A stretch of DNA of 64,000 nucleotides from contig CAVSIX010000011.1 of NCBI GenBank assembly GCA_963728195.1, positions 1 to 64,000 on the forward strand. Reading direction: 5' to 3'. Source of the DNA: Sva-07 sp963728195 (GTDB lineage Bacteria > Actinomycetota > Acidimicrobiia > Acidimicrobiales > Ilumatobacteraceae). Each line of letters begins with the position of its first letter. Position 1 is the stretch's first letter. The translations under genes and the position numbers were made by a program. The notes under the pieces are model-generated. The model searched no databases. It was not told where the DNA came from and saw only the letters and a program-made list of their open reading frames with translations. Of the stretch, positions 9,665 to 17,328 are shown piece by piece.

Positions 9665-10606
9665 CTAGGCGCTGGCCCGCTGCTCCAGCCAGTTCAGAAT
9701 CACCTGCGTGGTTTCGTCGGGCAGTTCTTGCTGGATCCAGTGGCCGCAATCGAGGTCGACCTCTTCCACGTTGGGCACAAAATCCGAGAGTCGTTCGAAC
9801 TTCGGGATCGGGTCTCGTTCGCCGCGGATCATGAGCGCTGGTGCATGGATGATCGGATCGACATCGGCCAGCAGGTGCCAGTTGCGGTCCAGGTTCCGGT
9901 ACCAGTTGATGCTGCCGGTGAACCCTGATCTTTCGAACGCAGAGACGAACACGGCGAGTTCGCTCTCGCTCATGATCGGGTCTCCCAGTGGCGCTCCGGC
10001 CTGTGCGACGTTGATCATCATCATGCCCGGCTCCGGCGCGACGAGCGGCACGTTCTTCCGGTACATGTTGCGAAGGAACTGGAAGGTGTTGTCATCCAGC
10101 ACCGCATCGGCAACGCCTGGCTGCCGGTTGAAGTGGACGAAGTAGAAGTCGTCACCGAAGACCTGTTCCATCATCTCGACCCAAGGCTGCTCTCCGCGCT
10201 CCTGGTACGGCAGAGCAAGGTTGATCACTGCATCGACTCGGTGGGGGTGCAGGAGCGCCATGCCCCAGACGACGTTCGCTCCCCAGTCGTGACCGACGAA
10301 CGTGGCTTTGTCGTATCCGAAGTGATCGAGCAGCGCGACGAGGTCACCTGTCAGGTGTGCGATGTCGTAGCCGGTGACGTCGACCGGCCGGGACGAGTTG
10401 CCGTAGCCCCGCTGGTTGGGAACGATGACGTGATAGCCCGCTGCAGCGAGAGCGGGCATCTGGTGCCGCCACGAGAAGGCATGCTCCGGCCAGCCGTGAC
10501 AGAGCACGATGGGCGTGGCGTTCTCGCGGCCCGCTTCGAAGACTTCGAGTTCGACTCCATTGACGGGGATGATCGTGGGCTCGGGAAAGTCGGATGGGTT
10601 GTACAT
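9665..10606 (-). CDS. Alpha/beta hydrolase, epoxide hydrolase-like
   Basis: A 313-aa alpha/beta-hydrolase close to soluble epoxide hydrolases and haloalkane dehalogenases. The oxyanion motif is HGWP (37-40). The nucleophile Asp107 is in GHDWGA. The base His289 is in CGHWIQQ near the C-terminus. A cap domain lies between, at about 135-215. AAGGAGAGAG sits just before the ATG. It is divergent from the WYL regulator with a palindrome between them, so that regulator probably controls it. Confidence 0.88.
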   Translation of the reverse strand: MYNPSDFPEPTIIPVNGVELEVFEAGRENATPIVLCHGWPEHAFSWRHQMPALAAAGYHVIVPNQRGYGNSSRPVDVTGYDIAHLTGDLVALLDHFGYDKATFVGHDWGANVVWGMALLHPHRVDAVINLALPYQERGEQPWVEMMEQVFGDDFYFVHFNRQPGVADAVLDDNTFQFLRNMYRKNVPLVAPEPGMMMINVAQAGAPLGDPIMSESELAVFVSAFERSGFTGSINWYRNLDRNWHLLADVDPIIHAPALMIRGERDPIPKFERLSDFVPNVEEVDLDCGHWIQQELPDETTQVILNWLEQRASA

Positions 10607-10662
10607 GTGTCTCTCTCCTTCTGATGAGGGTGTTTCGTGATGCGGAAGCCACCGTAGAAACC

Positions 10663-10687
10663 GTTGCGGACAGGAGCTGTCCGCAAC
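10663..10687. promoter_or_regulatory. Operator-like palindrome between hydrolase and WYL regulator
   Basis: GTTGCGGACA (10663-10672) and its exact reverse complement TGTCCGCAAC (10678-10687) flank a 5-bp GGAGC centre. It lies in the divergent gap between the hydrolase and the YafY/WYL gene, as expected for the site of an autoregulated repressor. Confidence 0.65.
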
Positions 10688-10705
10688 GCGTGGCAATCTG
10701 AGAAG

Positions 10706-11686
10706 GTGACGAACGATCCCACCGGCCGGGCGCTGCACCTGCTGTCGCTGCTGCAGACGCACCGGTTGTGGCGGGCCGCTGACCTTGCCGAACGCCTGGA
10801 GGTCACGGAACGCACGGTGCGGCGCGATGTGGACAGGCTCCGTACCCTCGGCTACCCCGTCGACGCAACGACAGGGACCGACGGGGGATACCGACTGGCC
10901 GTCGGCGCGCATCTGCCGCCGCTCGTCCTCGATGACGACGAAGCCGTCGCAGTGGCTCTCGGGTTGCGCTCTGCTGCGAGTGCGGCCGTCGGCGGCATGG
11001 AAGACACCTCGCTGCGCGCCTTGGCGAAGATCGAGCAACTCCTTCCCGACCGACTGCGGCGCCGGGTTTCAGCGCTGCACTCGAGCGTTGTCGAACTGCG
11101 CTGGTCCGGCCCCGACGACGACGTCGACCCCGACGCACTCAGCGTCCTCGCTGTTGCGTGCCGCGACCGTGAGGAAGTCCGCTTCGACTACCGACGGCGT
11201 GATGGCGACCGCAGCCGACGCCTCGTCGAACCGCATCAACTCGTCACCGCCGAGCGTCGCTGGTATCTCGTCGCGTTCGACCTTCGACGCAACGATTGGC
11301 GCACCTTCAGAGTCGACCGGCTGAGCGCCACCGAGCTGGCCGGCGGCCGCTTCGCAGCCCGCGAGATCCCGGGCGGCGACGCCGGAGCCTTCCTCACCGC
11401 ATCGATTGCGTCGATACCCCGCAACGTCGAGGCCATGGTCACCGTCGGAGCTGCCTACTCTCAGATCGAACCGGTGCTGTCCATGGTCGACCACCACGTC
11501 GTCGAAACCGCAACGGACTCCTGCGTCATCCGCATCAACGGAGAAGAACTCGACCACCTCACCATGTCGATCGTTGGCGTCGCGCTCACAGCGCCCGTTG
11601 CCGCAATCGAACCGGTCGCTGTCGCCGAAGCCGTGGCGCTGCTCACCCAACGTCTACCGGACCGCCCAGCGCCCCCCAACCTCTGA
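10706..11686 (+). CDS. WYL-domain transcriptional regulator (YafY/DeoR type)
   Basis: A 326-aa regulator. The N-terminal winged HTH is at about 5-55 (AADLAERLEVTERTVRRDVDR). The WYL domain, which binds ligands or nucleotides in known members, is at about 150-235 with FDYRRRDGDRSRRLVEPH and RRWYLVAFD. A WCX-type C-terminal region follows. The GTG at 10706 is chosen as the first start after the palindrome. It probably acts on the divergent epoxide-hydrolase-like gene. Confidence 0.88.
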   Translation: MTNDPTGRALHLLSLLQTHRLWRAADLAERLEVTERTVRRDVDRLRTLGYPVDATTGTDGGYRLAVGAHLPPLVLDDDEAVAVALGLRSAASAAVGGMEDTSLRALAKIEQLLPDRLRRRVSALHSSVVELRWSGPDDDVDPDALSVLAVACRDREEVRFDYRRRDGDRSRRLVEPHQLVTAERRWYLVAFDLRRNDWRTFRVDRLSATELAGGRFAAREIPGGDAGAFLTASIASIPRNVEAMVTVGAAYSQIEPVLSMVDHHVVETATDSCVIRINGEELDHLTMSIVGVALTAPVAAIEPVAVAEAVALLTQRLPDRPAPPNL

Positions 11687-11706
11687 GCGGGCGTGCGGAC
11701 CCGACG

Positions 11707-13926
11707 TCAGAGCATGCCGAGGTCTCGGGCCGTCTGGACGGCGGCCTTGCGGTCGCCGACGCCGAGTTTGCGGTAGATGGCAGCGCAGTGGGTCTTGACG
11801 GTGTTGGGCGACACGTACAGCTCGGACGCGATCTCGCGTTGCGACAGCTTGGTCGGAAGGTATCGAAGCACGGCGGTCTCTCGTTCGGTCAGCTGCTCGA
11901 CCAAGGCGTCGGTGTCTCGCGCTGTGTCACTGCTCCCCGATCTCGCTCTGCCGCCGATTCCATGCCGCGATTCGATGCGAGCCAGGTAGCGGCCGGCGAT
12001 CCCCGGGTCGGGACAGCGATCGATGATCGACCGGGCCTCGGCCAGCAGTCCTTCTCCCGTGTGGTCATCTGCATCGAGGAGTGTGCCGCCGCAGATGGTG
12101 AGGGTGTAGGCGAGGGCGAGATCACCGGGAATCTGCCGAGCCAGATCGACTGCCTTCATGGCATCGGCCCGAGCTGACGCGTTGTCCGCGGCGCCTCGCC
12201 CTCGGAGGGCGTAGGCCGGTGCGATCCGGTAGTAGGACCCCATCGCCAACTCCTCGGCGGTGTCGAGCGCTCGGTCGCCCCCCGAGGTGTCTCCGCTGTC
12301 GTCGAAGTCGTTGATGGCTTCATAGATGCGGCTCAGCACGAGGGATGCCCGGAAGTCGATGGCCGCTGATTGCTGAACGGCGATCTCGAGGACCTCGTGC
12401 GCCTCGGCAGCCTGGCCGGCCCACATGAAGACCCCGCCGGCAGATGTGGCGAGTTCAGGGCCGTGGGTCGCGAACTGGTCGGTCGCCTTCATCTCGCGGG
12501 CAAGCTCCAGCGCAGTGCCGACATCGCCGTCGGCGACGGCGAGATTCATCCGCAGCGGCGCCGTGATGATGGGATCGAAGTCGGGCGATGCGAGTCGATG
12601 GGTCGTGTCGACCCACTCGTGGGCGCGGGCGTAGTGACCGCCGATGTAGTCGCACCAGCCCCAGGTCAGCGCGCACGCCGGGTCGTTGGTCGCTGGTTCG
12701 CCGATCCGTTTCAGGAGGCCTCGAAGCGTGTCGATCTGGCCGTTGGAGATCAGCTGTGGCCCGAGCACGTACATCAGTGGGACCGCTGCCCTGTTTTTGC
12801 CTGCTGCGAGATGGTGCCCGATCGCTCGCAGCGGGTCGCCCTCGTCCTCGAACCAGGCTGCTGCGCGTCGATGCAGTTCATTCAGCTGCTCGGGGGCGAA
12901 GGCCTGCTCGGCTTCGAGCCTGAGGAGGTCTCGCAGGAGATGGTGGTAGCGGTACCAGGAGCCGGTGCGGTCGAGCCCGATCAGGAGTTGGTTGGCCTTC
13001 GCCGTCTCGGTGAGCCACTGCGCGCCACCGGTGCTGTTGGTGACGGCGTCGACGAGCGCTCCGTTGAACTGTTCAAGGACTGAGGTTTCGAGCAGCCGCC
13101 GGCGCTGTGCGTCGCTCTCCCCGGAGAGGAACTCGTCGGTCATGTACTCCACGACGAGCTGATCGTCGGCATGGAACGAGTCGACGAATCGTTCGGGGTC
13201 GCCGGAGCGTTGCAACGACAATCCGGCGAGTACCAGGCCGGCAGCCCACCCTTCCGTCCGGCGACACAGACGTTCGACGACGCGCTCGTCGAGGACCTGG
13301 TCGTCGTAATGGAGGAGGAGACCGGGGGCCTCCGCTGCTCCGAAGCGGAAGTCGTCGCCCCGGAGCTCGATCATCTGACCTCTGACACGGAGTCGCCCGA
13401 GCCGAAACGGCGGATCGACTCGGGTCGACACGACGATCGTGGCTGTTGGCGGGCAGAGGTCGATCAGGCGCTCCATGCCCCGGTGCACCGACGCGTGATC
13501 GATCAGGTGGAAGTCGTCGATCACCACGACCAGCGGCGCGGCGAGCTCTGCAAGGACGTTCACGATGGCCGAGACGAGTGATTGCTCATCCCGGTGCGAA
13601 CTGTTGGCGAGCTGCAGCAGCGAATTCGTCGCCGACGGAAGCGCTTCGCGGATGGAGGCGACGAGGTAGGCCCAGAACCGGACCGGGTCCGAGTCGACGG
13701 CCTCGACCTGCAACCAGGCGACGGACTCCGGGCGCTCAGCCAGCCACGACGCCAGCAGCGTCGACTTGCCGGAACCGGCCGGGGCGCTGGCAAGAACGAA
13801 GCGGACCTGGCCGGCGAGGCCGGCATCGAGCCGATCGGTGAGGCGGGAGCGTCGCACGAGCCGGTCAGGAAGCGTCGGTGGCATCAGCTTCGTCGCGGCC
13901 AATCCGCTGTCCCGGTGCCCGGTCAT
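11707..13926 (-). CDS. MalT-like LuxR-family ATP-dependent regulator (copy A)
   Basis: A 739-aa STAND regulator. Walker A is SAPAGSGKST (47-56) and Walker B is VVVIDDFH (133-140). A winged-helix region (YRYHHLLRDLLRLEAE) and TPR-like helices come next. The C-terminal LuxR HTH (TERETAVLRYL...SQREIASELYVSPNTVKTH) occupies about the last 60 residues. In MalT an inducer and ATP drive oligomerisation before DNA binding. The order and sequence closely match the second copy at 17329-19503. It faces the small-domain/dehydrogenase gene across the TCACCCGGGTGA site. The inducer is unknown. Confidence 0.93.
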   Translation of the reverse strand: MTGHRDSGLAATKLMPPTLPDRLVRRSRLTDRLDAGLAGQVRFVLASAPAGSGKSTLLASWLAERPESVAWLQVEAVDSDPVRFWAYLVASIREALPSATNSLLQLANSSHRDEQSLVSAIVNVLAELAAPLVVVIDDFHLIDHASVHRGMERLIDLCPPTATIVVSTRVDPPFRLGRLRVRGQMIELRGDDFRFGAAEAPGLLLHYDDQVLDERVVERLCRRTEGWAAGLVLAGLSLQRSGDPERFVDSFHADDQLVVEYMTDEFLSGESDAQRRRLLETSVLEQFNGALVDAVTNSTGGAQWLTETAKANQLLIGLDRTGSWYRYHHLLRDLLRLEAEQAFAPEQLNELHRRAAAWFEDEGDPLRAIGHHLAAGKNRAAVPLMYVLGPQLISNGQIDTLRGLLKRIGEPATNDPACALTWGWCDYIGGHYARAHEWVDTTHRLASPDFDPIITAPLRMNLAVADGDVGTALELAREMKATDQFATHGPELATSAGGVFMWAGQAAEAHEVLEIAVQQSAAIDFRASLVLSRIYEAINDFDDSGDTSGGDRALDTAEELAMGSYYRIAPAYALRGRGAADNASARADAMKAVDLARQIPGDLALAYTLTICGGTLLDADDHTGEGLLAEARSIIDRCPDPGIAGRYLARIESRHGIGGRARSGSSDTARDTDALVEQLTERETAVLRYLPTKLSQREIASELYVSPNTVKTHCAAIYRKLGVGDRKAAVQTARDLGML

Positions 13927-13969
13927 GGGTTCGACCCTACGTCCTCAGCGAAATGCGGAGTCTCCGAAG

Positions 13970-13981
13970 TCACCCGGGTGA
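13970..13981. promoter_or_regulatory. Palindrome TCACCCGGGTGA, site 1
   Basis: A 12-bp perfect palindrome in the divergent gap between regulator copy A and the small-domain/dehydrogenase gene. The identical core is at 19551-19562 and 22106-22117. It is the likely operator of the MalT-like regulators. Confidence 0.7.
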
Positions 13982-14033
13982 GATGACCGATCGTACGAGG
14001 CGGCCTGGTACCGGCGGCCGTGACAGTGGGGTC

Positions 14034-15347
14034 ATGCCCGAACCGACCACCTACGAGATCGTGCTGCGAGGTCGACCCAGTCGTCGTCTCCTGCGGCCCC
14101 TTCTCGACGACTTCACGATCAGTACATCATCTGCGTGTGGGGCCGACCGTGCGACCCGTCTCGTCGGCGACATCGGTGACCCCGCCCATCTCCACGGAAT
14201 CGTGGCCCACCTCACCTCGGTGAACCTCGAGATCGTCTCGATCGCCCCGGCATCCGCAACGGACATCGACACCACAACCAAAGGAACAGCCATGACCACC
14301 CAGGAACAGACCACCACCGCCCGCAACGTCACAGCCCCCGACGGGCAGATGCGCGCCATCACACAGGACCGATACGGCTCGGCCGACGTTCTCGAGCTCC
14401 GGAGCGTCGCCTGTCCGACACCGAAGCCTGACGAGGTCCTCATCGAAGTCGTCGCCGCAGGCGTCGACCGCGGCACCTGCCACCTCATGACCGGCACCCC
14501 ATACCTGATCCGCCTCGCCGGCTTCGGACTCATCAAACCCAAGAACCGAGTCCCTGGCCTCGACGTTGCCGGCCGCGTGGTGGCCGTCGGTACCGACGTC
14601 ACCCGATTCGCCCCAGGCGACGAGGTGTTCGGCATCGCCAACGGTTCGCTGGCCGAGTACGCGATCGCCAACGAAGACAAGTTGGTGGCCAAGCCGGCCG
14701 ATCTGGACTTCGCACAGGCGGCAGTCGCGGCCGTGTCCGGCATCACCGCTCTCCAGGCGTTGACCGACGTCGGTGGCGCTCAGCCCGGTCAGCGAGTCCT
14801 GATCGTCGGCGCTTCCGGCGGTGTGGGCAGCTTCGCGGTTCAGCTCGCCAAGGACCTCGGCACCGACGTGACCGCAGTGGCGAGCACCCGCAACCTCGAC
14901 TTCATGCGCTCCCTCGGCGCCGATCATGTCGTCGACTACACCGCAGAGGACTTCACCCAGATCGAGGCGCCGTTCGATCTCATCGTCGACATCGGCGGTC
15001 GCAACAGCCTCCGCCGCCTCCGCCGCGTCCTGACCACGACCGGCACCCTCGTCATCGTCGGTGGCGAGGACGGCAATCGCATCACCGGCGGCGTCGGCCG
15101 CCAACTCCGAGCAATGGTGCTCTCGCCGTTCGTCAAACAGCGACTCACCACGTTCATGAGCACCGAGCACTACTCCTTCATCGAGCGACTCGCGGACCAC
15201 ATCACGACCGGAGCAGTCACGCCCGCAGTGCAGGCCAGCTTTCCTCTCGCCGATGCCGCCACGGGCATCGAGCAGCTCGACACCGGCAAGGCCACCGGCA
15301 AGACCGTCATCATCGTCAGCGACAACGGAACCGACCGTGTCGAATGA
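14034..15347 (+). CDS. Small alpha/beta domain fused to MDR alcohol/quinone dehydrogenase
   Basis: Residues 1-75 (PEPTTYEIVLRGRPSRRLLR..., HLHGIVAHLTSVNLEIV) form a small domain found as a separate gene at 19615. From about residue 95 comes a zinc-free MDR quinone oxidoreductase-like enzyme with NADPH motif GASGGVGSFA. No stop separates them, yet AAAGGAACAGCC precedes an in-frame ATG at 14292 (MTTQEQTTT). The dehydrogenase may therefore also be made alone (351 aa). An upstream ATG at 13983 lies just after the palindrome. The substrate is unknown. Confidence 0.85.
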   Translation: MPEPTTYEIVLRGRPSRRLLRPLLDDFTISTSSACGADRATRLVGDIGDPAHLHGIVAHLTSVNLEIVSIAPASATDIDTTTKGTAMTTQEQTTTARNVTAPDGQMRAITQDRYGSADVLELRSVACPTPKPDEVLIEVVAAGVDRGTCHLMTGTPYLIRLAGFGLIKPKNRVPGLDVAGRVVAVGTDVTRFAPGDEVFGIANGSLAEYAIANEDKLVAKPADLDFAQAAVAAVSGITALQALTDVGGAQPGQRVLIVGASGGVGSFAVQLAKDLGTDVTAVASTRNLDFMRSLGADHVVDYTAEDFTQIEAPFDLIVDIGGRNSLRRLRRVLTTTGTLVIVGGEDGNRITGGVGRQLRAMVLSPFVKQRLTTFMSTEHYSFIERLADHITTGAVTPAVQASFPLADAATGIEQLDTGKATGKTVIIVSDNGTDRVE

Positions 15348-15579
15348 ACCGACGGTGTCGAATCGAGCGAGTACCGGCGATGCGGTGCGTCGTACCCCGC
15401 TCCTGAAGGCCTTGGTGTGGCTCTGGCTCGGCCTGTCCGCTGTGTGGGCCGTCGTCATCTTCATCACCGACCAGCTCGCGTGGCCGCTCGCGTTGTGGAT
15501 CGCCACCACCGTCGGCCCGCTCACCGCGCTGAAGAACCGCCTCGACCCGAACCCCGATCCCCGAAGGAGCAACCGATGA
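15337..15579 (+). CDS. Small two-helix membrane protein
   Basis: An 80-aa protein with a GTG start overlapping the dehydrogenase stop. Two hydrophobic segments (ALVWLWLGLSAVWAVVIF and WPLALWIATTVGPLTAL) follow a charged N-terminus. Its stop overlaps the next ATG (ATGA), so it belongs to the operon. I do not recognise the family; a helper for the neighbouring membrane protein is only a guess. Confidence 0.6.
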   Translation: MSNEPTVSNRASTGDAVRRTPLLKALVWLWLGLSAVWAVVIFITDQLAWPLALWIATTVGPLTALKNRLDPNPDPRRSNR

Positions 15580-16703
15580 CTACCACGATCCAGGCGCCCG
15601 AAATCAGGCCCGACGATCCGACAACGACACACACTTCGCCCCGAAGAGCCGCTCTGATCGCCGGCATCGGCTATGTCCTGCTCTTCGGCCTCGCCGTCTT
15701 CGCCAACTTCTTCGTCCGAGAACGTCTGGTCGTGACCGGCGACGCCCAGGCCACCGCGATCAACATCGCCGAATCGAACATGCTGTTCCGGCTCGGACTC
15801 GTTGCGTTCCTCGCCATCTTCCTCATCGACATCGTCGTCGCGTGGGCGCTCCACATCATGTTCAGAACCCAGCACCACGACCTGTCGCTTGTGGCAGCGT
15901 GGTCGCGACTCGTCTACACGGTGTTCCTCGGCGCCGCCGCGATCTTCTTCTTCCAAGCGCTCGCCTTCTACGACTCTGCCGCAGTGGCCGACGTGATGAG
16001 CGCCGCCGAACGCAATACTCAGGCGCTCATCGGACTCGAGCTGTTCGACTCCGCTTGGCTGATCGGTCTCGCGGCATTCGGACTCCACCTGGTCGTGCTC
16101 GGCTTCCTCGTCGCCCGATCGGTCGAGACACCACGATGGCTCGGCCACCTGATGATCTTGGCCGGTGCCGCCTACATCGTCGACACGACGGCGCACACCG
16201 TTCTCGCCGACTACGCCGACCACGCCGACGCATTCCTCGTGATGGTCGCTGCGCCGTCCGTCGTCGCCGAAGGATGGTTCGGGCTCTGGCTCCTCACCCG
16301 TGCCCTCGCGCCTGACGGCGTGAGCCGCCACCTGATCAACCCACACCACAACAAAGGAAATCTCACGATGAACCAGCCAGACCAGCTCAACCCTCAGCCG
16401 GCTGATGAGCACGCCGAACAGCACCGAGTGAAAGCGGCACGGCAGTACGTTCAGCAACTGCGGGCGTTGTACGTCCACGCTGGCGTGTTTGTCGGGGGCA
16501 TGGTCGTCATCTTCCTGGTCAACCTGGCTACCAACGCCGTTGCCGGCATCACTGGCGAGTGGTCGGCGTGGTGGTCGGCCTGGGCCTTCGTCGGCTGGGG
16601 CCTGGGAATAGCGGTTCACGGACTCGTCGTCCGTCTGAACCGGCCGGCGCGTGCGTCATCGACCTGGGAGCAGCGACAGATCGACAGGGTGCTGGAGAGT
16701 TGA
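15576..16703 (+). CDS. DUF4386 membrane protein joined in frame to a 2TM-domain protein
   Basis: Residues 1-264 form a six- to seven-helix DUF4386-family membrane protein (GYVLLFGLAVFANFFVRERL, FDSAWLIGLAAFGLHL, PRWLGHLMILAGAAYIVD). With no stop codon, translation runs on into a 2TM-domain unit from Met at 16368 (MNQPDQLNPQ... YVHAGVFVGGMVVIFLVNLA, GWGLGIAVHGL). AAAGGAAATCTCACG precedes that ATG, so it looks like a separate gene whose upstream stop was lost. 2TM domains are often found with sensor kinases. A repeat of the same arrangement occurs in the dehydrogenase gene before it. Confidence 0.82.
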   Translation: MTTTIQAPEIRPDDPTTTHTSPRRAALIAGIGYVLLFGLAVFANFFVRERLVVTGDAQATAINIAESNMLFRLGLVAFLAIFLIDIVVAWALHIMFRTQHHDLSLVAAWSRLVYTVFLGAAAIFFFQALAFYDSAAVADVMSAAERNTQALIGLELFDSAWLIGLAAFGLHLVVLGFLVARSVETPRWLGHLMILAGAAYIVDTTAHTVLADYADHADAFLVMVAAPSVVAEGWFGLWLLTRALAPDGVSRHLINPHHNKGNLTMNQPDQLNPQPADEHAEQHRVKAARQYVQQLRALYVHAGVFVGGMVVIFLVNLATNAVAGITGEWSAWWSAWAFVGWGLGIAVHGLVVRLNRPARASSTWEQRQIDRVLES

Positions 16704-17020
16704 GCGCGCCGATCCGCCACGCAAGAAACGCTCCGAGCTCGGCGGTGTCAGACGTTCAGCCGTGGGAGGCCCGAGCCTTCGGCGCGATCGTCCTTGCGGC
16801 GCCCTCGGACGTCGGCGATGGGTTCCCCGTCCCCTCGCGACGTGGGGAGTCGTCGGCTACGCCGCACTCGGCGTCGGTGCACTCCTCGAGCCGCTGACGG
16901 ATCGATCGCACACCGTGGTGCTCGCACTGCCGGGCGGCCTCTTCGAAGTCGCCCTCGGCCTGTATCTCGTCCGCTATGGATTTCGGCGTCCTACCGAGCT
17001 TTGGGTCCGATCCGAGCTGA
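16700..17020 (+). pseudogene. Remnant of the membrane protein encoded at 22222-22863
   Basis: Starting at a TTG overlapping the previous stop, frame 2 gives DVQPWEARAFGAIVLAA, like HWEGRLFGALVLSA near the start of the intact copy. Frame 1 then gives GVVGYAALGVGALLEPLTDR and LPGGLFEVALGLYLVRYGF, like the C-terminal third of that copy. The middle of the gene (about 110 residues) is missing and the two parts are in different frames, so this is a decayed paralogue. Confidence 0.75.
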
Positions 17021-17071
17021 CGATGACAGAGCGCAAAGAGACCGCATGCGAGCCGTCGTGCTGGCTCATCA

Positions 17072-17239
17072 TCACGATGTCTCCGGGAGCAGGTGGGTCA
17101 GGCCGTCGACGTTCCAAGCCGAGCAGTCGGCGGGGACCAGCTGGCCGATGCGCCTCACGTCGTCGGGGTCGACTTGGACGTTCTTCGAGCCGGTCAAGAC
17201 CAAGACCGGAACTCGAATCGATTCGAGCGAGGGCGACGG
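17072..17239 (-). pseudogene. Alpha/beta hydrolase C-terminal fragment
   Basis: A 55-residue stretch ending at a stop (SLESIRVPVLVLTGSKNVQ, then VDPDDVRRIGQLVP and VDGLTHLLPE) matches the last strand, acid loop and His loop of alpha/beta hydrolases. The nucleophile and the rest are absent upstream. It is a leftover of a larger gene. Confidence 0.6.
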
Positions 17240-17328
17240 TGTCGCTTGCCACCGAGCCGACGTGATTATTCCGACGCAACGTCCTTGTCCGCAGCGAATC
17301 CTGCCCGGCCATCGAGGTCTGAGCGACC

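Noticed and set aside
14127..16619. An 830-residue open frame on the minus strand
   Set aside because: It covers the dehydrogenase/membrane gene operon in antisense; only shadows of the real frames.
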